Assembly (NCBI GenBank): GCA_965661085.1
Contig: CBFIDA010000001.1
Location: 124,001 to 188,000 of the forward strand
Direction: 5' to 3'
Origin: CBFIDA01 sp965661085
GTDB taxonomy: Bacteria > Pseudomonadota > Gammaproteobacteria > Comchoanobacterales > Comchoanobacteraceae
DNA: 64,000 bases
The position numbers were made by a program, and so were the translations under genes. Below, piece by piece: positions 18,563 through 27,733 of the stretch (within the stretch, counting starts at the first letter, position 1; each line of letters opens with the position of its first letter). The notes below the pieces were generated by a model. It was not told the origin of the DNA. It worked only from the letters and a program-made list of their open reading frames with translations, and did no database searches.

Positions 18563-20842
18563 TCACATGCTCGTCGACAGCGCAAACGAAAAGGCGTGCC
18601 GCTCATCACCCTGTTTTTTACGGATGGGATAGCCCAAAGACAAAGAAATTGGCGCAAGAGGGGTACGCCATTGCAGCACCAGCCCTGCCGAAGCACGTAT
18701 CTCAGACGTTTGAATGTGATCCTTGAACACATTGCCAGCATCGACAAAAAAGCCAAGACGTTTGTCGTCGCCCAACCATGGCGGGGTGAACACATTGACC
18801 CCTGTCACTGCCAACAGATTGCCGCCCATGGGTTTGCCCAAAGTGTCTTTGGGACCCAACGTATTGGTTTCAAAACCACGTATGGTGCCTTCGCCACCCG
18901 CCCAATAGTTCTTAAAGAATGGCAGTGTCTTGCCCAGATCGCCATAACCATGGCCGTAACCGAGTTGCACCATCCATTGTGACGTCCACCCAGAGGCAAA
19001 GAGTGGATGATACCAAGACGCTTTATAATCCAACTTATAAAATGTGAGCGCTTTGGAGCCCATCGGTAGACCCACATGCACAGAAACATTCTGATTCACG
19101 CCATGACTTGGAAACAAGAAACGATCATAGGTATTGGATTGCCAACCCAAATGAAGATTGGTGGTGTTGAAAGATTTGCCATGCTGATCAATGAATGTCT
19201 TGATGTATGGATACTGCGTGTCATATTTGACCACATCGGTGTGATGATACGACAGACCCACTACGGCTTTCGCCACCCCAGAAACCGGCACACCAACATC
19301 ATAGCCAATCTCGTACACATTGGTCTGGTATTTGGCTGTGGAACCTTTGACGTTTTTGATTTTCTTACCACTCAAATGAAAACGCCCTGCATAGTTTGAA
19401 CCAAGAAAATAAGGATCTTCCCAATCAAAATTGGCAGACAAAACATCGTCAGACTTTTCAGCACTTGTGGTCAATCTTCGTCCTGAACCCAAAAAGTTCT
19501 TCTGATCCAATTTGGCAGCATAGATCACACCCGACTTGGATGAATACCCAACAGAAGCCGTGGCCAAAGTGCCGGGTACTTCTTCGACATGACACATCAA
19601 GTCGACCAAATCGGCTCGACCTGCCACACGTTTTGGCACGCAATGAGCCTCTTTCAAATAGCCCAAATTGTTCAAACGACGTTCAGAGCGCTGAATCAAT
19701 GTGTCGTTGTATTGACTTGCCTCCAGCTGTTGTACTTCACGGCGCAATACTTGATCTTGTGTTTTATCATTGCCGACAAAACCAATGCGCCGCACCATCA
19801 CACGACGACCCAATTGCACCTCAAACCGCAAGTCAACTTGATGCTTCACAGGGCGCAATTGTATTTTAGGCATAACGTTGACAAACGCATAGCCTTTGGC
19901 CGCCATCGCATCGTGCAGTCTTTTTACGACCTTTTGTACTGTTTTATGATCGTATAAAACACCACGTTTCAATACACCAAGATAAGGCTGCAACACAGTA
20001 TGGACTTGCTTTGGACAATGCAATGCAATGTTGGCAATGTAAAAAGGATGGCCTTCTGACAAGTTAAGCTTGATGATTGCTTGGTCGCCCTGCCAAAAGG
20101 TACGATGACTGAGTATTTTGGCTTGCAAATAGCCTCTTTCATAATACAAATGCCGCACAGCATTCAAATCATCTTGGAGTGCCGCCTTTGCATATTTGTT
20201 GTTGCCGGTCAGAAATGACCACAGACGCGGATTGAGGGACATGACCCCCAAAATGTCATGTGTGGGTACCTGTGTATTGCCTCGTACCTCAATCGATACA
20301 ACCTTGCCTTCTTTCCCTTCTTCAATATGGAGTGTCAAGGCCACTTTAGATCCAGGCAAAGTTTGTGTTTTCAGTTTGACTTGCACATTGTGAAATCCCT
20401 GAGATTGATACAAGGATGTCAGTGCTTGTTGTAACTGGTGATACATGTTGGGGTTGAAAATTTGGCCTTTGCTGATCTTGTTCTCTGCCAGCATGTTAAG
20501 CAGCTTGTCGTCTGAGACTTCACCACCGCTTTGAATGCGTATGTCCGCAATGGTTGGATTTTCTTTGACCTGCAACACCAATGTTTTGCCATCCCGATAA
20601 AAACCAACCTGTTCAAACAAACCGGTATGATAAAGACGATTGAGTGCACGCTCGAGCATGGGATCGGTCACAGTTTGGCCTGCACCAAAGGGCAAGCGTT
20701 TGACAATGGTCGGTGGGCTCAAACGTTTCGCACCCTGGACTTTGATGGCGTCGTAAACATTGGGCTTGGCCACAACCGCCAACCATGCGAACAATCCAGC
20801 AAGAAAAACTTTACGCGCAGCAACACCAGAAAACAATTTCAT
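18563..20842 (-). CDS. bamA: Outer membrane protein assembly factor BamA
   Basis: BamA is the core Omp85 barrel that folds proteins into the outer membrane. From the ATG at 20842 (AAGG eight bases upstream) the product is 759 aa. A signal peptide comes first (hydrophobic KVFLAGLFAWLAVVA), then POTRA repeats to about 405 and the barrel. The lid motif GEGTIRGFETNTLGP is present. The C-terminal strand ends FSFALSTSM, so the last residue is Met rather than the usual aromatic residue. An ATG 30 bases upstream is an alternative start. rseP and dxr, which often lie upstream of bamA, are absent; a divergent histone-like gene is there instead. Confidence 0.95.
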   Translation of the reverse strand: MKLFSGVAARKVFLAGLFAWLAVVAKPNVYDAIKVQGAKRLSPPTIVKRLPFGAGQTVTDPMLERALNRLYHTGLFEQVGFYRDGKTLVLQVKENPTIADIRIQSGGEVSDDKLLNMLAENKISKGQIFNPNMYHQLQQALTSLYQSQGFHNVQVKLKTQTLPGSKVALTLHIEEGKEGKVVSIEVRGNTQVPTHDILGVMSLNPRLWSFLTGNNKYAKAALQDDLNAVRHLYYERGYLQAKILSHRTFWQGDQAIIKLNLSEGHPFYIANIALHCPKQVHTVLQPYLGVLKRGVLYDHKTVQKVVKRLHDAMAAKGYAFVNVMPKIQLRPVKHQVDLRFEVQLGRRVMVRRIGFVGNDKTQDQVLRREVQQLEASQYNDTLIQRSERRLNNLGYLKEAHCVPKRVAGRADLVDLMCHVEEVPGTLATASVGYSSKSGVIYAAKLDQKNFLGSGRRLTTSAEKSDDVLSANFDWEDPYFLGSNYAGRFHLSGKKIKNVKGSTAKYQTNVYEIGYDVGVPVSGVAKAVVGLSYHHTDVVKYDTQYPYIKTFIDQHGKSFNTTNLHLGWQSNTYDRFLFPSHGVNQNVSVHVGLPMGSKALTFYKLDYKASWYHPLFASGWTSQWMVQLGYGHGYGDLGKTLPFFKNYWAGGEGTIRGFETNTLGPKDTLGKPMGGNLLAVTGVNVFTPPWLGDDKRLGFFVDAGNVFKDHIQTSEIRASAGLVLQWRTPLAPISLSLGYPIRKKQGDERHAFSFALSTSM

Positions 20843-21011
20843 GAAGATGGCCTTGTTGATGAAGGATGGCATTCAGATTAATCGAAGATTGCGGCTTTTG
20901 CAATCCAAAGACCATGGTCACCCTGTCTCAACATCACACTCAACACAAAAAACAACATTTTTTTTTTGGGTCTTCTATACTTAAAACAACGATCACAACC
21001 CAGAGGGCGTT

Positions 21012-21290
21012 ATGAAAGACTTTGAAAACCTTAGCAAATTGGGCCAAAAGGGCCTGAACAAAGGATTGAAAGAGCTCCACACTTTGGTCAAACATTACGG
21101 ACCCAAAGTGCAAGATGCTGCCATCAAAGCGTTGGCAAAAGTCAAGCAAGAGGCCGAGAACTACAAAAAGCAACAAGCCAAAGCAGCACAGTCGGCTGGC
21201 AAAAAGCAACAGGCCAAACAGCCGGCCAAGAAAAAAACCACTGCGAAAAAAAGCCCAGCCGCAAAGAAAACTGCCAGTAAGAAAAAATGA
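21012..21290 (+). CDS. Histone H1-like basic protein (AlgP/Hc1-type tail)
   Basis: The 92-aa protein has a helical N-terminal half (about 1-55) and a C-terminal tail of Lys, Ala, Pro and Thr repeats (KKKTTAKKSPAAKKTASKKK at the very end). Such tails bind DNA non-specifically and occur in H1-like proteins of Coxiella, Chlamydia and Pseudomonas AlgP. A nucleoid role is inferred. GAGG precedes the ATG, and a good -10 box TATACT (20976-20981) lies upstream without a clear -35. The gene runs on the plus strand between bamA and cdsA, both on the minus strand, exactly where rseP and often dxr sit in related genomes. Confidence 0.75.
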   Translation: MKDFENLSKLGQKGLNKGLKELHTLVKHYGPKVQDAAIKALAKVKQEAENYKKQQAKAAQSAGKKQQAKQPAKKKTTAKKSPAAKKTASKKK

Positions 21291-21359
21291 TCTGCGTACG
21301 ATGATGCATCACTGCATTTTGCCTACCCTGATTCAAGTCAGCAAACGCCAACCCATGAG

Positions 21360-22184
21360 TCATGGCCCAAGCAGATGATGCATCACCACCCACCAAAATG
21401 GTAAGGCTGCAAAAACGCCATCCAAGCGATCCAAGATGCCCCCATGACCTGGCAACAAAGCACCACTGTCTTTCACCGCACTGAGGCGTTTCATGGCACT
21501 CTCAAACAGATCGCCCACAATGCTCAACATCGTGGTCAAAACCGCCAACAGCAAACCAAAATCAAGACGATGCAACGACAACCAAGACGCCTGAAACCAC
21601 AAAGCAGTGAGCCCCATCACCAAAGCCATCGCCCCCAAAGCACCTTCCCAGGTCTTTTTGGGACTGACATTGGGCATCAGGGCATGACGCCCAAAGCGCC
21701 GCCCAATGAAGTACGCGCCAGAATCTGCAACCCAGACCAAGGATAAGACCATTAAAAGCAGCCATGGGGTCTGACGATACAAAGCCATCATGGCCAACCA
21801 AGTGGCAGGCAAAATGACCATGCCCAACACCAAACCCAACCCATGTCGCATTTTTTGTCGCAGCGCAGTATGTTTTGTCTTGGCATCAAAAGACCGAAAA
21901 AACAGCATCGATGTCACGTAAACAAACAAAGCGCCATAAGCCAACAGCATGGCATGGGGCGAGCCATACGCCCACAGCATCACCCCCAAAACCATCAAAG
22001 CATAGGCATAAGACAAACCCCGGATGTGATTCACACCTGAAATGGTGTACCACTCACAGGCGCACCACAGCATCAATGCCACACTGGCGATGAACGCCCA
22101 TGACGGGGGCACATAAAACAAACACAGCACCACCAGCACGATCAAAACCATGCCCGTCAAACATCGTTGCATCACTGTGGTCAT
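21360..22184 (-). CDS. cdsA: Phosphatidate cytidylyltransferase
   Basis: This integral inner-membrane enzyme makes CDP-diacylglycerol from CTP and phosphatidic acid for all phospholipid synthesis. The 274 residues contain about eight hydrophobic segments. The family signature is intact at the C-terminal side: MKRLSAVKDSGALLPGHGG followed by ILDRLDG. DSGAYFIGRRFG and SPKKTWEG precede it. The ATG overlaps the uppS stop. Confidence 0.96.
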   Translation of the reverse strand: MTTVMQRCLTGMVLIVLVVLCLFYVPPSWAFIASVALMLWCACEWYTISGVNHIRGLSYAYALMVLGVMLWAYGSPHAMLLAYGALFVYVTSMLFFRSFDAKTKHTALRQKMRHGLGLVLGMVILPATWLAMMALYRQTPWLLLMVLSLVWVADSGAYFIGRRFGRHALMPNVSPKKTWEGALGAMALVMGLTALWFQASWLSLHRLDFGLLLAVLTTMLSIVGDLFESAMKRLSAVKDSGALLPGHGGILDRLDGVFAALPFWWVVMHHLLGP

Positions 22185-22954
22185 GCATCATACTCCATGT
22201 TGTTTTGGGTTGCACACCGGTCCCGCCCATGGGTCAAACCAAAGCGTCGTTGCCTTTGTGAAAAATCATGCAGCGCTTGCTGCAAGGCACGGACATTGAA
22301 ATCAGGCCACAAGCATTCCGTAAAATACAATTCTGCATAACCAATGTGCCAAAGCAAAAAATTACTCAGACGTTGCTCACCACTGGTGCGAATCACCAAG
22401 TCCACAGGATATGGGCAAAATGTCATGGCTTCCGCCAACACAGCCTGATTGTGTGCGACAGCGGCAGCACCTTGCTGCAAAGCACCAACAGGCAATTGAC
22501 TCAGCGCATGCGCAATGTGCCATGGCCCACTGTAATTGCAAGCAATGGTCAAGATCAAACCCGTATTGGCAGCAGTAAGCGCCTCTGCTTCTGCTGTGAT
22601 GGCTGCCAACGATGCAGACACTTCTGCCACATCACCCAAAAACTGAAGCCGTATGTTTTGTGCATGCAGCGATTTCAATTCTCGGCGTAACGTCGACTCA
22701 AGCAGTTGCAGCAACGCCAAAACTTCCGACTCAGGCCTGCGCATGTTTTCTGTGCTGAGGGCAAACAACGTCAATGCCTTGACCTGCGGCATTTCATGGA
22801 TGCTTTGAATCAATTGTTTTACGGCTTTAACACCAGCCCTATGGCCTTCAAAGCGTGGCAAACGACGCTGGCTGGCCCAACGGCCATTGCCATCCATGAT
22901 CACTGCAAGATGCTGAGGGTAGAGGTGTGAGGTGATTTGTGCGTTGCTCATCAC
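22181..22954 (-). CDS. uppS: Undecaprenyl diphosphate synthase
   Basis: This cis-prenyltransferase makes the C55 carrier for peptidoglycan and surface glycans. The 257-aa protein shows VIMDGNGRWA near 19-28 (catalytic Asp), RTSGEQRLSNFLLW and ELYFTECLWPDF, which line the diphosphate and homoallylic sites. The ATG overlaps the frr stop and its own stop overlaps cdsA. No dxr lies on either side. Confidence 0.96.
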   Translation of the reverse strand: MMSNAQITSHLYPQHLAVIMDGNGRWASQRRLPRFEGHRAGVKAVKQLIQSIHEMPQVKALTLFALSTENMRRPESEVLALLQLLESTLRRELKSLHAQNIRLQFLGDVAEVSASLAAITAEAEALTAANTGLILTIACNYSGPWHIAHALSQLPVGALQQGAAAVAHNQAVLAEAMTFCPYPVDLVIRTSGEQRLSNFLLWHIGYAELYFTECLWPDFNVRALQQALHDFSQRQRRFGLTHGRDRCATQNNMEYDA

Positions 22955-23511
22955 ACTTCAAGTAGCTCTTGCTCTTTGGTCTGGATCATGGCATCGATGC
23001 GCTCAATGAATTGATCCGTCATTTTTTGCACATCGGTTTGTGCACGTCGCTCTTCATCTTCTGAAATGAATTTTTCTTTTGTCATTTCTTTGACCGCATG
23101 CAAGCAGTCTCGGCGTGCATTGCGAATGGACACCCGTGCTTTTTCACCTTCCATTTTCACCGACTTGGCAAGCGACTCTCGACGCTCTTGAGTCAAAGGT
23201 GGCAAATTGATGCGGATGGTGCCCCCATCTGAAGTTGGGTTGAGCCCCAAATCCGAAAGCTGCAATGCTTTTTCAATGTCAGACACCTGTGATTTGTCCC
23301 AGGCAACAATTTTCAGCGACAACGCACCTTCCGTATGGATGCTGGCCACCTGAGCGATGGGCATTTCACTGCCGTAGCTGGAAACACGAATGCGATCAAG
23401 CAAACTTGGATGTGCGCGACCTGTACGAATGGTACTCAAAGTTTGACCAAACGCTTCCAATGTTTTTTCCATTTGCGACGTTGACCCCAACATCACTTCA
23501 TCGAGGTTCAT
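22951..23511 (-). CDS. frr: Ribosome recycling factor
   Basis: It splits post-termination ribosomes together with EF-G. The 186 residues are standard (E. coli 185). Conserved stretches include RTGRAHPSLLDRI near 33-45, LPPLTQERRESLAK and the helical ending IDAMIQTKEQELLEV. It overlaps pyrH by 4 bases (ATGA). Confidence 0.96.
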   Translation of the reverse strand: MNLDEVMLGSTSQMEKTLEAFGQTLSTIRTGRAHPSLLDRIRVSSYGSEMPIAQVASIHTEGALSLKIVAWDKSQVSDIEKALQLSDLGLNPTSDGGTIRINLPPLTQERRESLAKSVKMEGEKARVSIRNARRDCLHAVKEMTKEKFISEDEERRAQTDVQKMTDQFIERIDAMIQTKEQELLEV

Positions 23512-24257
23512 GCTTTTTCTCCCAACTCAACGACTGTGCCCTCAGACTCGCCCACAATGACACGTGACAAGGCTCCAGGCACATACATGTTAAACACCAC
23601 CAATTTCATGGCATGATCACGACATTGGCAAAATGCTGCCAAGTCCATGACACCCAATTCTTTGTCCAAAACTTCGTGATAGGTCAACCGCGCATAACGC
23701 CTGGCGCTTGAATCCACAGACGGATCTGCAGAATAAATGCCATCGACAGTGGTCGCCTTCAAAATTGCATCTGCACCCACTTCAATGCCACGTAAGCTCG
23801 CAGCAGAATCGGTGGTCACCAAAGGCGTGCCTGCCCCGGCAGCAAAAATCACAATGCGCCCAGCCTCAAGATGATGCATGGCCTTACGACGATCATAATG
23901 ATCCACCATGCCACTCATGGGAATGGCCGACATGATGCGGCTTGATAAACCAGCTCGCTCAAACACATCGCGCATGGCCAATGCATTCATGAGGGTGGCA
24001 AGCATGCCCATGTGATCACCTGTCACACGATCCAGCCCCACACGAGACAGGGCTTTACCACGGAATAAATTGCCACCCCCAACGACCACACCAATCTGCA
24101 CGCCCATGTTGCGAATCTGCAAAATTTCTGCTGCCATGCGCTCAAGGACACTGGGATCAATGCCAAATTCAGTTTGGCCTGAAAGCGCTTCACCACTGAG
24201 CTTGAGTACAATCCGCTTGTACACAGGTTTTTTATCTGCCTGATCCGTCAAAATCAT
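23508..24257 (-). CDS. pyrH: Uridylate kinase
   Basis: This bacterial UMP kinase of the amino-acid-kinase fold makes UDP for nucleotide and UDP-sugar synthesis. At 249 aa it carries RIVLKLSGEAL near 15-25, VVVGGGNLFRG near 58-68, the DRVTGDHMGMLAT loop and TTVDGIYSADP near 168. It overlaps tsf and frr by 4 bases on either side. Confidence 0.96.
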   Translation of the reverse strand: MILTDQADKKPVYKRIVLKLSGEALSGQTEFGIDPSVLERMAAEILQIRNMGVQIGVVVGGGNLFRGKALSRVGLDRVTGDHMGMLATLMNALAMRDVFERAGLSSRIMSAIPMSGMVDHYDRRKAMHHLEAGRIVIFAAGAGTPLVTTDSAASLRGIEVGADAILKATTVDGIYSADPSVDSSARRYARLTYHEVLDKELGVMDLAAFCQCRDHAMKLVVFNMYVPGALSRVIVGESEGTVVELGEKA

Positions 24258-25129
24258 TCCTCAGTCATCTTTGCCACTTCTTCTGCAAAGTTTTCCTTTT
24301 TCACTTCGATGCCTTCACCGACGGCAAGGCGCATAAAACTGTGTATCGTGGTCGCGTTTTGCTTCAAATATTCAGCCACAGTCACATCGGCATTCTTCAC
24401 AAAAGGCTGGCACATCAAAGACACGTCTTCAAGAAATTTCTTCATCTTCCCAGCCACCATTCGAGCTTGAATGTCGGCAGGCTTGCCACTTTCAGCTGCC
24501 TGTTCGGCATAACGTTGCTCTTCTTTTTTCGCAACATTGGCATCCACATCCTCTGGATGCACCGCCAAAGGTTGGTTGGCAGTGATGTGCATGGCAACAT
24601 CACGCGCCACTTTTTCATCACCCGTGTATGCGACCACGACGGCGATTTTGGTGCCATGAATGTAGCTGGTCAAGCTGCCTTGATCGGCAACACATGCACT
24701 CAAGCGCCGTATTTGGATGTTTTCACCAATTTTACCCACCATGGCTTGACGCGCTTGCTCGATTGACTGAGCATCGTCAAATGGCAAATTCAAACAGGTT
24801 TCTATGTCTTGTGCTTGCCCTGAAAATGCTGCTTTTGAAATGGCCGTTGAGAACGCAACAAAATCCTGATTTCTTGCCACAAAATCGGTTTCACAGTTCA
24901 GCTCTATCAGCTGTGCACGCTGTGCATCCATTTCTACCATAACCAGGCCTTCGGCCGCCACACGACCACCTTTTTTGGCCGCCTTATCCATGCCTTTTTT
25001 ACGCAACTCTTCAAGCGCCAATTCAAAATCGCCCTGTGTGGCTTCAAGGGCTTTTTTGCAATCGCCAATGCCAGCACCGGTGTGGGCTCTGAGTTTTTTA
25101 ATGTCTGCCAAATCAATGGTTGTGCTCAT
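24254..25129 (-). CDS. tsf: Elongation factor Ts
   Basis: EF-Ts exchanges GDP for GTP on EF-Tu. The 291-aa protein starts with the UBA-like domain (LRAHTGAGIGDCKKALEATQ near 11-30), followed by the core with ELNCETDFVARNQDF. I chose the ATG at 25129 because AGGAG lies eight bases upstream; an upstream in-frame ATG at 25150 lacks one. It follows rpsB by 80 bases. Confidence 0.96.
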   Translation of the reverse strand: MSTTIDLADIKKLRAHTGAGIGDCKKALEATQGDFELALEELRKKGMDKAAKKGGRVAAEGLVMVEMDAQRAQLIELNCETDFVARNQDFVAFSTAISKAAFSGQAQDIETCLNLPFDDAQSIEQARQAMVGKIGENIQIRRLSACVADQGSLTSYIHGTKIAVVVAYTGDEKVARDVAMHITANQPLAVHPEDVDANVAKKEEQRYAEQAAESGKPADIQARMVAGKMKKFLEDVSLMCQPFVKNADVTVAEYLKQNATTIHSFMRLAVGEGIEVKKENFAEEVAKMTEE

Positions 25130-25209
25130 GATTAAGACTCCTATGGTCAATTCGATTCAAAAAAACAATGCGAGATGTCAGAACGCTGGGATCTGATGGG
25201 CATCAGGCA

Positions 25210-26130
25210 TCATTCGGTGGATTCTTTGCTGGAAACCTTCACCGCCGCTTCAACAGTCACAACCTTTTTGGTTTGGCTTGACGTTTTTTCAGCATCGGCT
25301 TTGGGCGCTGTGGCAGCTGTTGCTTCTGCAGGCTTGTCGGCGGCTGCCTTCTTGGCGCTCGATTTGGTTGCAGCTGGCTTGGCAGCGGTCTTTTTTGTCA
25401 TGTTGCTGGTGGTGCTCACACCCGAAGTGCTTTGCGCTTGAGCAACTTTGGCTCGGGCAGCACCCACATGTTGCGCAAACTGATACAAATAAAAGTTTAA
25501 GACTTTTTGTGAATCATCGTTCCCGGGGATCATGTATTGAATGCCATCGATCGAAGTATTGCTGTCAACCACGGCAATGACGGGAATACCAAGCTTGTTG
25601 GCTTCGAGAACAGCTGTCTTCTCATGGTTGGCATCGAGCACAAAAAGTGCATCAGGCAAAGTGTTCATGTCACGCAGACCACCCAACGCGCCTTCCAGTT
25701 TTTTCATCTTACGTTCTTGGATCAAGCGTTCTTTTTTGGTGGCTTCGTCAAACATGCTGTTTTCAAACATCGACTCCAAATAACCCAACTTCTTCACACT
25801 TTGTTTGATGGTTTTGAAGTTGGTCAATGTGCCACCGAGCCAACGCAAATTGACATATGGCATGCCGGCTTCTTTGGCATACTTGGCCACCAGCTGCTGC
25901 GCAGATCGTTTGGTACCCACCACCACAATTTTACCTCGGTTTTCAACGATGCGTACTGCAAAATCGATGGATTTTTGAAACATAGGCAATGTTTTGCGCA
26001 AATCGATGATGTCGATACCTTGGTGCTTTCCCCAAACGTAAGGGGTCATTTCTGGATGACGCCATCGGCTGCTGTGGCCCCACTGGACACCTGCGTCGAA
26101 AAGATCTTTGATGGTTAAATTGGTAGACAT
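25210..26130 (-). CDS. rpsB: 30S ribosomal protein S2 with an Ala/Lys-rich C-terminal extension
   Basis: S2 is a late-assembling protein of the small subunit. The core (residues 1 to about 230) is standard: LFDAGVQWGHSSRWRHPEM near the start, WLGGTLTNFKTI, and IPVIAVVDSNTSIDGIQYMI. About 75 extra residues follow, made mainly of Ala, Lys, Thr, Ser and Glu (for example KKTAAKPAATKSSAKKAAA), giving 306 aa in total. E. coli S2 has 241. Extensions of this sort occur in several bacteria. AGGAG precedes the ATG at 26130. The map gene is divergent upstream, as in E. coli. Confidence 0.95.
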   Translation of the reverse strand: MSTNLTIKDLFDAGVQWGHSSRWRHPEMTPYVWGKHQGIDIIDLRKTLPMFQKSIDFAVRIVENRGKIVVVGTKRSAQQLVAKYAKEAGMPYVNLRWLGGTLTNFKTIKQSVKKLGYLESMFENSMFDEATKKERLIQERKMKKLEGALGGLRDMNTLPDALFVLDANHEKTAVLEANKLGIPVIAVVDSNTSIDGIQYMIPGNDDSQKVLNFYLYQFAQHVGAARAKVAQAQSTSGVSTTSNMTKKTAAKPAATKSSAKKAAADKPAEATAATAPKADAEKTSSQTKKVVTVEAAVKVSSKESTE

Positions 26131-26219
26131 GTTGTGACTCCTGGGTTGTTTACTGAACGTTTGCCCCATGGCTTATTTTGATCAACAAAACACCCAAGCA
26201 CATGTGACGACAAACGTCG

Positions 26220-26248
26220 ATTTAAAATGCGCATTCTGCCCTGTGCAA
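26220..26248 (-). promoter_or_regulatory. Possible rpsB promoter
   Basis: On the minus strand TTGCAC (26248-26243) and TTAAAT (26225-26220) are 17 bases apart, about 90 bases before the rpsB ATG. The 5' leader contains no motif I can identify. The whole gap 26131-26408 holds nothing else I can support. Confidence 0.35.
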
Positions 26249-26408
26249 AATGCGTCATTTTTATGAGACACGATAAAATAACACACCACCCCACCACCAT
26301 GCAAGACTTTCATAAAAAAGGCCATCTTTTCAATCAGACAATCCTCAAACCATCTTGCGATTTGAATCAAGCGCGCTTAACATGTCCTCAATCGTAATGG
26401 AACAGTGT

Positions 26409-26846
26409 ATGCGCCCTTGGCTGACCGTCACGCTCTGCATCTTTTGGCACAACGCCTTGTGCCAAGCCAGCACACTGTGCATTCAAAAAACATGTGTGCA
26501 AACACGTCTGGCCAACACACCCAAGCAACGACAAAAAGGCTTGATGCACGCCTCAATCAAAGACAATCAGACCATGCTGTTTGTTTTTCCCAAACCCTGC
26601 AAGCCAGCATTTTGGATGAAAAACACCCCCATTGATTTATGGTTGGTATGGGTGAGCCCAAATGGACAGATCATCGATGCAGAAATCATGCGCGCCAACA
26701 CTTTGCGCCGACATCTGACCACCCGCCCCATTCAATTTGCGCTCGAAATGCCCAACAGCGCAAAGTTGCGCCAAACCTTTCGCCCAGGCCATGTGTTGTC
26801 GTGGACAGAAAAACAGCGCCAACAACTTGTCAACCGCGCACGCTAA
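26409..26846 (+). CDS. DUF192-family exported protein
   Basis: This is a small protein of a family with no settled function, often secreted. From the ATG at 26409 (GGA eight bases before) the product is 145 aa with an N-terminal hydrophobic signal (WLTVTLCIFWHNALCQA). The family core follows: RQKGLMHASIKDNQTMLFVF, then FWMKNTPIDLWLVWVSPNGQI and EMPNSAKLRQTF. In-frame ATGs at 26382 and 26397 are alternatives without ribosome sites. It ends 24 bases before map and probably shares its transcript. Confidence 0.85.
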   Translation: MRPWLTVTLCIFWHNALCQASTLCIQKTCVQTRLANTPKQRQKGLMHASIKDNQTMLFVFPKPCKPAFWMKNTPIDLWLVWVSPNGQIIDAEIMRANTLRRHLTTRPIQFALEMPNSAKLRQTFRPGHVLSWTEKQRQQLVNRAR

Positions 26847-26870
26847 ACGTTATGCTGAGGCATCAACATT

Positions 26871-27662
26871 TTGGATCAGATCGTGCAACCCATCATCAAA
26901 ACCTCCGAACAAATTGAAAAAATGCGTGTGGCAAGCCGCCTTGCTGCCGACGTGTTGACCATGATTGAACCCCATGTGACCGTCGGCGTCACCACGGAAC
27001 ATCTCAATACCCTGTGCCACACATTCATCACCGAAACACAACAGGCCATCCCTGCCCCCCTCAATTACAAAGGCTTTCCCAAATCGATTTGCACGTCCAT
27101 CAATCATGTTGTCTGTCATGGCATTCCCGCTGACAAAAAACTCAAAAAAGGCGACATCATCAACATCGATGTCACCGTCATCAAAGACGGTTATCATGGT
27201 GACACCAGCAAAATGTTTTTTGTTGGCCAGCCCACCATCTTGGCAAAACGTTTGGTGCAACTGACCAAGCAATCCCTCTATGCGGGCATGGCAGTGGTAC
27301 GCCCTGGATGCCGGCTGGGCGACATTGGCCATGCCATTCAAACGATGGCAGAACGTGCCCACTTTTCTGTGGTGCGCGATTATTGCGGGCATGGCATCGG
27401 TGAAGATTTTCACGAAGCCCCACAAGTGCTCCACTATGGCACCCCCAACACCGGTCTGATTTTGGAAGAAGGCATGATTTTCACCATCGAACCCATGCTC
27501 AATGCCGGCAAAGCCGCCACCAAGTGCTTGTCCGACGACTGGACTGTGGTCACACGTGATCGCTCACTGTCGGCACAATGGGAACACACCTGTTTGGTCA
27601 CCGCAGATGGCGTTGATGTTTTGACACTGCGACCTGGCGAGACCGCCGACAACGCCATTTGA
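26871..27662 (+). CDS. map: Methionine aminopeptidase, type I
   Basis: It removes the initiator methionine from nascent proteins. The 263-aa protein has all five metal ligands and the catalytic His in context: NHVVCHGIP near 79, the first Asp in INIDVTVIKDGYHGDTSKMF, the second Asp in the same stretch, CGHGIG, FTIEPML and WEHTCLV. The start is a TTG with GAGG upstream; a GTG at 26883 is also possible. No ATG precedes the conserved KTSEQIEKMR. It is divergent from rpsB, as in enterobacteria. Confidence 0.95.
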   Translation: MDQIVQPIIKTSEQIEKMRVASRLAADVLTMIEPHVTVGVTTEHLNTLCHTFITETQQAIPAPLNYKGFPKSICTSINHVVCHGIPADKKLKKGDIINIDVTVIKDGYHGDTSKMFFVGQPTILAKRLVQLTKQSLYAGMAVVRPGCRLGDIGHAIQTMAERAHFSVVRDYCGHGIGEDFHEAPQVLHYGTPNTGLILEEGMIFTIEPMLNAGKAATKCLSDDWTVVTRDRSLSAQWEHTCLVTADGVDVLTLRPGETADNAI

Positions 27663-27733
27663 TGGCATGCAACTCAACTTGCACGCACCAACAAATCTTG
27701 CTGTAATGCAAACATTGCACACAAGGACGTTCC

